A stretch of 34,891 nt of DNA from Gammaproteobacteria bacterium. GTDB lineage: Bacteria > Pseudomonadota > Gammaproteobacteria > Steroidobacterales > Steroidobacteraceae. The translations under genes were made by a program, and so were the position numbers. The stretch is taken from NCBI GenBank assembly GCA_011391405.1, contig JAABQQ010000215.1, positions 1-34,891 on the forward strand, in the 5' to 3' direction. Below, one piece after another: positions 1-7,686 of this stretch. Numbering within the stretch: position 1 is the first letter of the stretch; each line of letters opens with the position of its first letter. The notes beneath the pieces are model-generated. The model saw only the letters and a program-made list of their open reading frames with translations, did not search any database and was not told the origin of the DNA.

Positions 1-37
1 CGGACTTCACGACCACGGTCGGTGGGGCGAAGATCAT
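1..37 (-). CDS. Start of a fourth MCE-operon gene (partial, runs off window)
   Basis: An ATG at 37 overlaps the stop of the MCE gene by four bases (ATGA) and opens a frame of 12 codons, M-I-F-A-P-P-T-V-V-V-K-S, to the window edge. Translationally coupled overlaps join the other genes of this operon, so a real downstream gene is likely. In operons of this architecture the next gene is often an ABC-type auxiliary lipoprotein of the PqiC/YmbA type, but the visible residues are too few to show a signal peptide or lipobox. The identity is therefore inference from position only. Confidence 0.35.
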   Translation of the reverse strand, partial: MIFAPPTVVVKS

Positions 38-972
38 GGCTTGACCTCGATTTCCTGCGCCGGCGGTTTGTTGACCAGGCCTTGAGGGCTTTGTTGTATC
101 TCGCCCAGAATCCGGTCGAAGCTGTCGGCAGCTTGCTGCAGGCTGGCGCCGGCGGAGGTGATCTGCTGCAGACCGGTGACAGCGAAATCGCCCGTCGGCC
201 CCTCCAGCTTGCCCATCATCGTGCGCAGATCGGTGGCCGCGGCCTCGATGTCGGTGGCCGCGTTACCCAGCTTGGTTACGATCTGACGGCCATCGCCTTT
301 GATCAGGTTATTGCTCGACACGGCGAGTTCGCCGATCTGTTGTGCCGCGCGGTCCGCGCTCTGCAACGCGCGCTGTGCGTCAGCAATGATGGCCTTGCGT
401 TCGCGCAACTCCGCAGTCGCGGCCTGCACGTCGTCGAGCATGCCGCTGATACGCTTGATGTTGTCTTCCGACAGCACGCGGTTGACCCGGTCGAGCGCCT
501 CGATTGCATGCGCCATGACGTTGCCACCGCTCGCCAGCAAGTCGGAGAGCATGCCGCGCTCGGAGCGGATCCGCGGCACGGTGCCCTTGGGGGTCACCCG
601 CTTCAACAGCCGATTGGTGGGAGTTCCTGCGGTGATCTGCACGTAGTTCACGCCGGTGATGCCCTGCGGCTCGAGCGTCGCGAAGCTGTCGACACGGATC
701 GGCACGTCCGACGTCACCTTGGCCCTGGCGATCACCTGGGTGGGATCGATGGTATCGAGCGAGATCTCTGTCACTTCGCCGACCTTGATGCCGTTGAAAT
801 GAACCTCGCCGCCCTGCGACAAACCGCGCACCGGCCCTGCGAAGACGATGTCGTAGTAGTCGTAGTCCTGGTTGAACTTGAACGCCGCCAGCCAGACGCT
901 GAAGACGACCATGCCGATCACCAGCAGGGTCGAGGTGAGGCCCACGAGGGCGTAGTTGGCGTTGCGCTCCAT
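34..972 (-). CDS. MCE (MlaD-family) substrate-binding protein of a lipid ABC transporter
   Basis: Predicted 312-residue inner-membrane-anchored periplasmic protein. One N-terminal transmembrane helix (about residues 8-30) is followed by an MCE domain (about 38-120, with the typical G-x-V-x-F-N-G-I-x-V-G-x-V pattern near 55-67). A long helical, coiled-coil-like tail follows (about 145-300). MCE proteins form hexameric rings that pass phospholipids between the inner membrane and the periplasm or outer membrane. I chose the ATG at 972, which overlaps the ATPase stop by one base (TGATG). An upstream in-frame start at 1047 would add 25 residues without similarity to the family and lies inside the ATPase gene. 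Third gene of the operon after the permease and ATPase. The length and helical tail fit the MlaD/Ttg2C-like class rather than the multi-MCE PqiB or YebT types. Confidence 0.88.
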   Translation of the reverse strand: MERNANYALVGLTSTLLVIGMVVFSVWLAAFKFNQDYDYYDIVFAGPVRGLSQGGEVHFNGIKVGEVTEISLDTIDPTQVIARAKVTSDVPIRVDSFATLEPQGITGVNYVQITAGTPTNRLLKRVTPKGTVPRIRSERGMLSDLLASGGNVMAHAIEALDRVNRVLSEDNIKRISGMLDDVQAATAELRERKAIIADAQRALQSADRAAQQIGELAVSSNNLIKGDGRQIVTKLGNAATDIEAAATDLRTMMGKLEGPTGDFAVTGLQQITSAGASLQQAADSFDRILGEIQQSPQGLVNKPPAQEIEVKP

Positions 973-1784
973 CAGCGTGCTCCTCGTGCAGCGCGCAAAC
1001 CGGACGCCATGCGTCCGCGAGGACCACCAAAATACTCCTGGATCCACGGATGGTCGGACTTTTCGAGTTCGCGCACGGGCGCCATGGCAACCACCTTCCT
1101 GTCCGCGAGGACGGCCACCTGGTCGGTGATCGTATAGAGGCTGTCGAGATCGTGGGTGATCATGAACACGGTCAGGTCCAGGCTGTCCGAAAGATCGCGG
1201 ATCAGTTCATCGAAGGCCGCCGCGCCGATTGGATCGAGTCCCGAGGTAGGCTCGTCGAGGAACAGCAGTTCGGGATCCAGCGCCAGGGCGCGCGCCAGGC
1301 TGGCGCGCTTGATCATGCCTCCGGAAAGCTCGGAGGGCTTCAGCGCCCCGGCACCGGGCGGCAAGCCGGCCAGGGCGATCTTCAGGTCCGCCAGCTCGTC
1401 GATTTCGTCCTTGAGCATGTCCGTGTGCTCGAAGAGTGGTGCGGCCACGTTCTCCTTGACCGTGAGGTTCGACCACAGGGCACCTTGCTGGAACAGGACG
1501 CCCCAGCGGCGGTTGATCGCCGTCCATTGCGGGCGGCGCGCATAGCGGATGTCCTGGCCAAAAATCATCACCGATCCGCCCTCGGCGCTTCTCAGGCCGA
1601 TGATCGTGTTCAGCAGCACCGACTTGCCGGTGCCCGAAGCGCCGACCACACCCACGACATCGCCCCGGTTCACTACCAGATCGAGGTTGTCGTGGATCGT
1701 GCGATCGCCGATGCGCGACATCAGTCCACGTACCTCAATAGGGGGAGCCTCCCTGTTCAGTAGCGCTTCGTCGATTTCCGTCAT
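972..1784 (-). CDS. ABC transporter ATPase, MlaF-type
   Basis: A 270-residue cytoplasmic nucleotide-binding subunit that would power phospholipid movement through the MlaE-type permease. All ABC motifs are intact: Walker A GASGTGKS at residues 48-55, Q-loop around Q99-Q100, signature LSGGM at 153-157, Walker B ELLFLDEP at 172-179, D-loop SGLD and switch His at 211. LSGGM followed by IKRASLARAL is typical of the MlaF/Ttg2A group. The ATG at 1784 overlaps the permease stop by four bases, and its own stop overlaps the MCE start, so the three genes are almost certainly translationally coupled. I cannot tell whether this is the housekeeping Mla system or a paralogous MCE system. No mlaC or free-standing mlaB is visible. 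Confidence 0.93.
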   Translation of the reverse strand: MTEIDEALLNREAPPIEVRGLMSRIGDRTIHDNLDLVVNRGDVVGVVGASGTGKSVLLNTIIGLRSAEGGSVMIFGQDIRYARRPQWTAINRRWGVLFQQGALWSNLTVKENVAAPLFEHTDMLKDEIDELADLKIALAGLPPGAGALKPSELSGGMIKRASLARALALDPELLFLDEPTSGLDPIGAAAFDELIRDLSDSLDLTVFMITHDLDSLYTITDQVAVLADRKVVAMAPVRELEKSDHPWIQEYFGGPRGRMASGLRAARGAR

Positions 1785-2896
1785 AGGTCGAGCTTCATGT
1801 AGATCAGGGCAAAGATCGCATCGATCAGGATGGTGGCGAAGATCGCCTGCACGACCGCCGAGGTGACACCGCGGCCAAGGGACTCGACGTCCCCACCCAC
1901 TTCCATGCCTTGCCGGCAGCCGATGGCGGCAATGACCCCTGCCAGCACCGGTGCTTTCGAGAGGCCAACCCAGAAGTGCATCACCCCGACATCGTCGATC
2001 ATGCGCTGGAGGAACAGCGTCGGACCGAGGTCCAGCACCCCCCAGGTGACGGCCAGGCCGCCGGCCAGTCCCGCCAAGGTTGCGACGAAGGTGAGTAAGG
2101 GAGTGATGAACAACAGCGCCATGAACCGCGGAAGTACCAGGGCGTCGAAGGGATCGACTCCCAGCACCTGCATGGCGTCGATCTCCTGCTTCATCTTCAT
2201 CGCCCCGATCTCGGCGGCGAAGGCCGAGGCCGATCGGCCGGCCAGCAGCAGCGCGGTGACCAGAACGTTGAATTCGCGGAGCACGGCAATGCCGATCAGG
2301 TCCACGACGAAGACCTGGGCACCGAAATCGCTGAGTATGTTGGCGCCCAGCAAGGCCACCACCGCGCCAATGAAGAAGGTCGTGGTGGCGACGATCGGTA
2401 TCGCATCCAGCCCGGCCCGCTCTGCCAGGGCGAAGACGGCGGCCCAGCGCACCCTGGCCGGCCGACGGATCGCCCGACCGATGGCGAACAACAGGTTACC
2501 GGTGAAAACGTTGAGGTCGTAAAAGTCCGAACCGACGCTCACGATGCTGCGGCCGAAGCGTTCGAACAGGTCGTAGAGCGCGCGCCGCTTTACGACCGGC
2601 GTCCGTGGCGCCGCAGTGGCGTGCGCGACCAGGTCCAGCAGCCGCAGGATCTCCGCGCGAGCGCTGATTCTGCCCTGTTCGGCCGCCTGTTCGATGGCCT
2701 TCAGGATGCCGTACGCGCCGGAGGTGTCGCAGCGGTCGATACCGTTCGCGTCGATGACGATGCCGCGCGAATCCTTCAGCGCGGCGCCGAGCAACTCGTT
2801 GGCCGAACCCATGCGCACGGCCGTCCAGTCGCCGATGAGCACGGCGGTCTGACCCAGGTCGCTGGTCTCAAGCCGGAAGTCGGCCGGTTGGTTCAT
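1781..2896 (-). CDS. STAS-domain/MlaE-type lipid ABC transporter permease
   Basis: Predicted 371-residue fusion. Residues about 8-95 look like a STAS domain (strand-helix pattern, with the D-x-x-G-I-x-x-C-D-T-S-G core near 49-60). This is the role played by the separate MlaB in the classic Mla system. Residues about 120-371 are a MlaE permease: several hydrophobic helices, the conserved L-R-E-F/L-V-T-A-L-L-L-A-G-R stretch near 206-221 and the E-I-G-x-M-K cytoplasmic coupling segment near 229-234. It should transport phospholipids across the inner membrane with the downstream ATPase and MCE protein. The ATG at 2896 matches the N-terminus expected for the family; the frame continues upstream to 3235, but that part lies antisense to the TIR gene. 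It is transcribed divergently from the TIR gene with a 120-base gap. No strong Shine-Dalgarno sequence is visible. Confidence 0.9.
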   Translation of the reverse strand: MNQPADFRLETSDLGQTAVLIGDWTAVRMGSANELLGAALKDSRGIVIDANGIDRCDTSGAYGILKAIEQAAEQGRISARAEILRLLDLVAHATAAPRTPVVKRRALYDLFERFGRSIVSVGSDFYDLNVFTGNLLFAIGRAIRRPARVRWAAVFALAERAGLDAIPIVATTTFFIGAVVALLGANILSDFGAQVFVVDLIGIAVLREFNVLVTALLLAGRSASAFAAEIGAMKMKQEIDAMQVLGVDPFDALVLPRFMALLFITPLLTFVATLAGLAGGLAVTWGVLDLGPTLFLQRMIDDVGVMHFWVGLSKAPVLAGVIAAIGCRQGMEVGGDVESLGRGVTSAVVQAIFATILIDAIFALIYMKLDL

Positions 2897-3016
2897 GCGT
2901 CTGTGCCGCAGTCGGACGGCCTGAGCTGCGATCCTGCTCCTATCGACGGGGCGCAACAAGTCGTCGCTCGTGAGCGAAGTCCGGCATCCGGGTCCGGGGT
3001 GATAATCTCCCCGGCG
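2897..3016. promoter_or_regulatory. Divergent intergenic region between the permease and TIR genes
   Basis: This 120-base gap must hold promoters for both directions. For the TIR gene a good -10-like GATAAT lies at 3001-3006, with no convincing -35 partner. It is only 10 bases before the ATG, so a transcript from it would be nearly leaderless. On the other strand a weak TTGTTG/CAGGAT pair with 17-base spacing could serve the lipid transporter operon. Both are read by eye and tentative. Confidence 0.3.
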
Positions 3017-5218
3017 ATGTCGGCCCCAATCCCCGCACCCGCTTTCCGGTACAGCGCCTTCATCAGCTACAGCCACCGTGACGAGCGGTGGGCGCGTTGG
3101 CTGCAGAAAGCGCTGGAAACCTACCGCGTGCCCTCGCACCTCGCGCACCCGGAATTGGGCGTGGCTTCGCGGCGCCTGTCTCCGGTGTTCCGCGATCGCA
3201 GCGACCTGCCGAGCGCGACCGACCTGGGCGCCCACATCCGTGAGGCGCTGCAGGATTCGGCCAACCTCATCGTCATCTGCTCGCCCGGCGCATGCGTCTC
3301 ACGATGGGTCAACGAGGAGATCCGCTGCTTCAGGAGCCTCGGCCGCGGCGATCGCATCTTCTGCCTGATCGTGGACGGCGAGCCCAACGCAAGCGACCTT
3401 CCGGGACGGGAGTCGCTCGAGTGCTTCCCGCCTGCCCTGCGCTTCCTCGACGACGTGGATGGCCCAGCGACCGGGCCGCGCCTCGAGCCGGTCGCGGCCG
3501 ACGCGCGGCCGGGAGCCGACGGAAAATCCAACGCACGGCTCAAGCTCATCGCGGGCCTGCTCGGCGTCGGCTTCGACGTGCTCAAGCAGCGCGACCTGCG
3601 ACGTCGCAACCGGCGGCTGGTGCTGGTCACTGCGTTCGCGCTCGTTTTGACTGGCGTCGTGACGGCGCTCGCGATCGAGGCCCGCATTGCGCGCAAGGCC
3701 GCGGAGCAGAGGCAGAAGCAGGCAGAGGACCTGGTCGCCTTCATGCTGACCGACCTGAACGACCGGCTGCGGGAGGTGCAGAGGCTCGACATACTCGAGG
3801 CGGTGGACAATCAGGCGATGGCTTACTTCTCGTCGCTGCCGCTGCACGACGTCACCGACCAGACGCTCGCGCTGCGCAGCAAGGCGCTGCAGAAGATCGG
3901 TAACGTGCGCCAGGACGAGGGCCAGCTCGCAGCGGCCATGGAGTCGTATCTCGCCGCCTCGGAACTGGGCGCGGAACTCCTGCGACGCTCGCCGGATGAC
4001 GCCGAACGCGAGGCCGCCTATGCCGAGACGCTGAACCACCTGGGCAACGCTCAATATTTTCAGGGCGATCGCGACCGTGCTCTCGAGAGCTTCTCTCGCG
4101 CGGCGGAACTGCTTGCGCGAGCCACGGCCGAGCGACCGCAGGACGACTGGCTGGAAGTCCTGTCGTCAGCCCGCACCAACGCTGGTCGAGTGCTCGAGAC
4201 GCGAGGGGAGTTCGAGACCGCAAGGAAGCTCTACGAATCCGTCCTCGCAACCGCCACGATGCTGGCATCGCGCCAGCCGGGCGATCTCCGGCGCCAGTCC
4301 GACCTAGCGGACGCCCACGACAGCCTCGGCAAGATCGCGCTCGAGCAGGGACAACTCGCGCAGGCCATCGCGGCCTATCGTGATGTGCGCCGCATCAAGG
4401 CAGAGTTGTCGTCCCGCAGCCCGGACGACCGCGATGCCGTCGAACGGCTGCTCATCAGCAACGGCATCCTCGGCCGCACGCTGGCCTTGTGCGGCGCCGA
4501 AGTCGAGGCGACGAAGCACGTTCGCGAGGCCGTCGGCGCGGCCCGGACCCTCGTGGCCTTCGATGCAAAGCAGGCCGACTGGCGATTCTGGCTGGGCAAG
4601 TACGGTCTACAGCTCGCCAGCATTGCGCGAAGTGCGGGCCGCCTGCAGGAGGCCGCAGGCCACGACGGTGAAGCCCTTCGGGTCCTCGCCGATCTCGTCG
4701 CGACCGACAGGACCAACAGCGCGTGGCAGCGCGAGTTGGCGAGCGCGCAGGTTGAGTCGGCGCGGCTGCAGCTCGCCCTGGGCGAAACGGTTGCAGCTGG
4801 CCAGCTGCTCGACGCTGCATTCGCGACGTTGACCCGGGAAGGCGAAGCCGGCCGCGAGGACCGCAACCTGCGACTGCTCGAGGCACAAGCGCACCTCGTG
4901 CAGGGCCAGCTTGCCACACGCCGCAACGAAGCAGCCGGCGCGCGCGAGCACTGGATTCACGCGCGAGAGGCGATCGCGAACGATGTACGCATCGGCGCGA
5001 ACCCGAATTTTCTTTCGGCCTGGGCAAGCGCCCACTTGCTGCTGGGAGAAGCGGACGCCGCGCGACCCGCGATCGACCAACTCGTGGCGATGGGTTACTA
5101 CACGCCCGATTTCGCGGCCGTGCTCGCCGCGACGAATTTGGCTCACGTTGTGACGCCCCACGACAAGCGATGTGGGAACGGTCAGTCCGTCTCCGCCAGT
5201 GCGGGAAGAATCCATTAA
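3017..5218 (+). CDS. Membrane-anchored TIR domain protein with TPR-like repeats
   Basis: Predicted 733-residue protein. The TIR domain (about residues 10-135) opens with F-I-S-Y-S-H-R-D-E and carries S-x-W-V-N-E-E-I at 95-102. W97 followed four residues later by E101 matches the position of the catalytic glutamate in NAD-cleaving TIR domains. A linker with conserved D-A-R-P-x-A-D-G-K and L-L-G-V-G-F-D leads to one transmembrane helix (about 200-221). After it come a basic/coiled-coil segment (222-240) and TPR-like helical repeats from about 285 to 690. The TIR side is probably cytoplasmic and the repeats may be periplasmic. The family is widespread but its function is not settled: NAD cleavage or signalling is plausible, not shown. 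I chose the ATG at 3017 because the TIR core starts right after it; the frame extends upstream to 2621 but there it is antisense to the permease. No Shine-Dalgarno sequence is visible. Probably co-transcribed with the small gene 75 bases downstream. Confidence 0.88.
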   Translation: MSAPIPAPAFRYSAFISYSHRDERWARWLQKALETYRVPSHLAHPELGVASRRLSPVFRDRSDLPSATDLGAHIREALQDSANLIVICSPGACVSRWVNEEIRCFRSLGRGDRIFCLIVDGEPNASDLPGRESLECFPPALRFLDDVDGPATGPRLEPVAADARPGADGKSNARLKLIAGLLGVGFDVLKQRDLRRRNRRLVLVTAFALVLTGVVTALAIEARIARKAAEQRQKQAEDLVAFMLTDLNDRLREVQRLDILEAVDNQAMAYFSSLPLHDVTDQTLALRSKALQKIGNVRQDEGQLAAAMESYLAASELGAELLRRSPDDAEREAAYAETLNHLGNAQYFQGDRDRALESFSRAAELLARATAERPQDDWLEVLSSARTNAGRVLETRGEFETARKLYESVLATATMLASRQPGDLRRQSDLADAHDSLGKIALEQGQLAQAIAAYRDVRRIKAELSSRSPDDRDAVERLLISNGILGRTLALCGAEVEATKHVREAVGAARTLVAFDAKQADWRFWLGKYGLQLASIARSAGRLQEAAGHDGEALRVLADLVATDRTNSAWQRELASAQVESARLQLALGETVAAGQLLDAAFATLTREGEAGREDRNLRLLEAQAHLVQGQLATRRNEAAGAREHWIHAREAIANDVRIGANPNFLSAWASAHLLLGEADAARPAIDQLVAMGYYTPDFAAVLAATNLAHVVTPHDKRCGNGQSVSASAGRIH

Positions 5219-5293
5219 GCTCCCAGTCTCCGTGCGCGGCCAGGGGATGTTCCCCGCGGCCTGCTCGCACGAGATCAAGAGGGGAGTCGTCCA

Positions 5294-5599
5294 ATGACAA
5301 AGAAGATCAACCTGCCCTGCAATGGCAACGGCGGCAACAAATCGATCAAGAAGGCAGCCGACACCGTCACGTTCGAGACCAGTGGGACCTGCACGTTCAC
5401 CGGCTTCAACTTCACGGGGGGCGCGGGCAATCCGTACTACCCATCAGGTTTTTCGAACAAGACTCCGTGCGACGGCGTTGGTGCGAGCGTTTCCTACTCC
5501 TACGACGGGACCGTCATTCCGGAAGCCGGTTACCCCTTTGAATACACCACCACCGCGCCCGAGCTGGGCAACGGGTCGGGGACCATCAAGAACGGCTGA
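5294..5599 (+). CDS. Small orphan protein downstream of the TIR gene
   Basis: A 101-residue protein I do not recognise. The ATG at 5294 has a good Shine-Dalgarno-like AGAGGGGAG about ten bases upstream, and the gene lies 75 bases after the TIR stop on the same strand, which supports a real gene in one operon. The sequence is rich in G, N, T, S and aromatic residues with alternating beta-type patterns (for example T-F-E-T-S-G-T-C-T-F-T-G-F and S-V-S-Y-S-Y-D-G-T-V). It has three cysteines (9, 33, 59), no signal peptide and no membrane helix, and ends in G-T-I-K-N-G. An all-beta, Ig-like or sandwich fold is my guess. A partner or regulator of the TIR protein is possible from position only. Confidence 0.65.
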   Translation: MTKKINLPCNGNGGNKSIKKAADTVTFETSGTCTFTGFNFTGGAGNPYYPSGFSNKTPCDGVGASVSYSYDGTVIPEAGYPFEYTTTAPELGNGSGTIKNG

Positions 5600-5615
5600 T
5601 GCTCCTCCGCACACA

Positions 5616-6770
5616 TCAGCGCGCGCAGGGGTGACGCTGGGTCACCGGCCTCAGTTCGAACGGTGACAGCGACTCGATCTCCTGCTGCCAGGGTGACTCG
5701 TCCTGCAACGCCAGTTTGCGCCCGAACTCAAACTGGCACTGCATGAAGACGGGATTGAAATAGTCTTCGGGCAGCGGCACCGGCTGGCACAGATCGCCAT
5801 CCGGCGTGACGTACCGCGCCGTCCAGCCGCGCCGTGCCGCATCCGTCATCGCCAGCGCCAGGGAATCGTTCGCGCGTTCGCCCGTCCACACGTCGCCGGT
5901 TCGCAGCGCCACCAACAGCACGTGGTCGGTGATGCATTGGGGGATGGCCAGCCGCGGACTGTTGACGATCACGAACAGGTTGACGCGCTGGCCCGGCTGC
6001 TCGCGTCCCGCCAGCAATCGCTTGATCTGGCTTGGAAACGGAATGTGCTGGCGCAGCGCGCCGTCGACCATCATCCGGCCGTCGATGAAAACCGGCGGGA
6101 ATGCCACCGGGCTCGCGGAAGAAGCCATCAGGTAGTCGACATAGCGGGCAACGCGATCGGGTCGATCGCGCTGCAGCGCCACTGCGGTCAGGTCGAGCAA
6201 CTCGGGCTTGCCGCAGTCCATGTCCACGGCGATGACTGCGAGGCGACGGCCTTCGTGCAGCCACGCGTCGGCAACGCGGTCCAGGATCTGCGGCGTGATC
6301 ATGCGCTCGAGCCATTCGCGCAGTGGACGCGTACTCGCGACGGAGTCGCCCGCGAGCGCCGCAAGGACCGGCCGGCGTTTGTAGACGCCAGCCGTGGACA
6401 GCGAGAACAGCTGCTCGTGCAGCACCGGGTCGTACTCGCTGCCGAGGAATGCGTGGGTCACGAAAATGGCGCCGGTTGAGACGCCGACGGCGATGTCGAA
6501 GCGCGGCCGGGCCGGCCCACCTGACGGCGGCGCGTGCGACCAGCCTTCGAGGAAACCGACGCCGAAGCCGCCCCAAGGCCCACCCGCCGACAGGGCCAGC
6601 ACGTTCACCTGGTCCGCTATTGCCGCCTGGGTGGGGACGCCGATGCCAGGTTCGACATCGCCGCAGGTCGCCTGGTGAACGACGCGCTGCGTCATGCAGC
6701 CTGGCAGCCACAGCAGCGTCGCGATCAGCAGCGTCGTGGCAACCGACTTCCGTTGTCTATCACACGTCAC
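5616..6770 (-). CDS. Patatin-like phospholipase, predicted lipoprotein
   Basis: A 384-residue patatin-family serine hydrolase. The N-terminus has basic residues, a hydrophobic stretch and a lipobox-like L-P-G-C ending at C25, so it is predicted to be lipidated and exported. The catalytic features are present: glycine-rich oxyanion segment G-G-P-W-G-G-F-G (63-70), nucleophile elbow G-V-S-T-G with S98, and D-G-A at 236-238 supplying the catalytic Asp. The family hydrolyses acyl chains of phospholipids; the substrate here is unknown. The start is a GTG at 6770, chosen because it gives a complete lipoprotein signal; no clear Shine-Dalgarno sequence precedes it. It converges on the orphan gene, with only 16 bases between the two stop codons. 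An exported enzyme is unlike the cytoplasmic patatin effectors of defence systems, so a defence role is not implied. Confidence 0.85.
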   Translation of the reverse strand: MTCDRQRKSVATTLLIATLLWLPGCMTQRVVHQATCGDVEPGIGVPTQAAIADQVNVLALSAGGPWGGFGVGFLEGWSHAPPSGGPARPRFDIAVGVSTGAIFVTHAFLGSEYDPVLHEQLFSLSTAGVYKRRPVLAALAGDSVASTRPLREWLERMITPQILDRVADAWLHEGRRLAVIAVDMDCGKPELLDLTAVALQRDRPDRVARYVDYLMASSASPVAFPPVFIDGRMMVDGALRQHIPFPSQIKRLLAGREQPGQRVNLFVIVNSPRLAIPQCITDHVLLVALRTGDVWTGERANDSLALAMTDAARRGWTARYVTPDGDLCQPVPLPEDYFNPVFMQCQFEFGRKLALQDESPWQQEIESLSPFELRPVTQRHPCAR

Positions 6771-7122
6771 AGCAACCAGACTGCGGCGGAGTGCCGACCA
6801 CCGCCATTCGTGCTATTCCCTAGCCCGAAAAAGGCACGTCTCCGGCTGCCTCAGGGCCGCGGCACTAAAGCTGGAGGCAGGTCACTCCTGCAGGTGAACC
6901 AAGCAAAGGCCCTTGGCCAGGGCGCATTGCCGGTGCGACTCGTTCCAGCATGCCAAAGTGCCAGTCTTTGCCCTTCTTGGTCTGGTGCATCTCGGGTTCA
7001 CGTTGCCCCTCGATGTTCTTGGTCGAGGGGTCAGCCAGGGCAAGGGCTCACTGCGCCTGCCGCTCAGGGCGCGCTGCCGGTCCAAGCAATCCCGATGATC
7101 AAGCATCAGCATCCGGCGAGAC
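6771..7122. other. 352-base non-coding stretch with IS debris
   Basis: No intact gene is visible. The middle holds a fragment of an IS5-type transposase (annotated separately). Two imperfect direct copies of a CAGGGCGC-x-x-TGCCGGT motif occur at about 6918-6936 and 7063-7081. The left 100 bases should contain the promoter of the patatin gene, but I could not identify a convincing -35/-10 pair. A short frame on the minus strand at 6882-7151 overlaps the debris and has no protein-like character. Confidence 0.5.
6949..7047 (-). pseudogene. Fragment of an IS5-family transposase
   Basis: Reading the minus strand from 7047, a stop-bounded frame gives A-D-P-S-T-K-N-I-E-G-Q-R followed by E-P-E-M-H-Q-T-K-K-G-K-D-W-H-F-G-M. 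This matches the well-known conserved stretch of IS5-type transposases (S-T-K-N-x-E-x-x-R-D-P-E-M-H-Q-T-K-K-G-x-x-W-Y-F-G-M). The similarity stops after F-G-M, just before the expected catalytic-domain segment, and a stop codon (TGA at 7050-7048) precedes it. Only about 33 codons survive. No terminal inverted repeats or target duplication were found, so this is an old remnant. It marks past transposition in this accessory stretch. Confidence 0.75.
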
Positions 7123-7686
7123 TCAGTCCACTGCGCCGATGAGGTCTTCAACGATCATGGCCGCATCTCGACTGAATCTCTGCGCCAATCGACGCAACAA
7201 CTCCAGGTCGAGGGATCCGCGTTCCAGCTCGATGACCGCACGCGCATCCGCAAGGTCGACCGGACCGCCGGCAAATGCCTTCATGGCGATGAAGTCCTCC
7301 GGACCCACGACCTCCAGAATCGCTTCCGCCAACCTGACCTGCCGCGTGCGATCCAGGAGTTCGGAGTCCATGCCGCGGAGGCCGATCAAGAGGTCGACGC
7401 GATTGCCGTGGCGATCCCTGATCTCGAGTAACCCGGGGATCGGGTCGTCGACATCGCCGGTCCTGAGCACCGCTTCGTAGCCCTCCTCGATGAGGGAATG
7501 TCGCAGGACCTGCACCTCGCGGAGCGGCAGTGCCACGATAGCGTCGGCATCGAGACTGGCGCGTACGACCCCGTGCACCGCCGCCGCCATGGCGCCGATG
7601 ACCGCGTATCGAACGCCTTGCTTAGAAAGCAACTCCGCTACGTCGGCCATCAATAGCGCCGACTGGCCTGGTGCACTAGTCCGCAT
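7123..7686 (-). CDS. Nucleotidyltransferase-like protein
   Basis: A 187-residue protein with a nucleotidyltransferase-type core. The N-terminal helix is followed by Y-A-V-I-G-A-M-A-A-A-V-H-G at 27-39, D46-x-D48 (S-L-D-A-D-A-I) and a third acidic position D98 in N-R-V-D-L-L. Then comes P-E-D-F-I-A-M-K at 129-136 with D-L-A-D-A-R-A downstream, as in many AbiEii-like or MNT-like proteins. The glycine is followed by A rather than the classical G-S, so activity is uncertain. The ATG at 7686 overlaps the stop of the upstream small gene by 11 bases; M13 (7650) is an alternative start. The pair looks like a toxin-antitoxin-type module, but the family has also been linked to other roles. The identity as a nucleotidyltransferase-fold protein is fairly firm, the function is not. 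Confidence 0.75.
   Translation of the reverse strand: MRTSAPGQSALLMADVAELLSKQGVRYAVIGAMAAAVHGVVRASLDADAIVALPLREVQVLRHSLIEEGYEAVLRTGDVDDPIPGLLEIRDRHGNRVDLLIGLRGMDSELLDRTRQVRLAEAILEVVGPEDFIAMKAFAGGPVDLADARAVIELERGSLDLELLRRLAQRFSRDAAMIVEDLIGAVD

Noticed and set aside
2621-3016. N-terminal extension of the TIR protein by 132 residues
   Set aside because: It lies antisense to the STAS-permease start region and has no protein-like sequence; the TIR core begins right after the ATG at 3017.
6882-7151. An 89-codon frame on the minus strand overlapping the IS relic
   Set aside because: The transposase similarity is in another frame, and this translation is R-rich without any motif.
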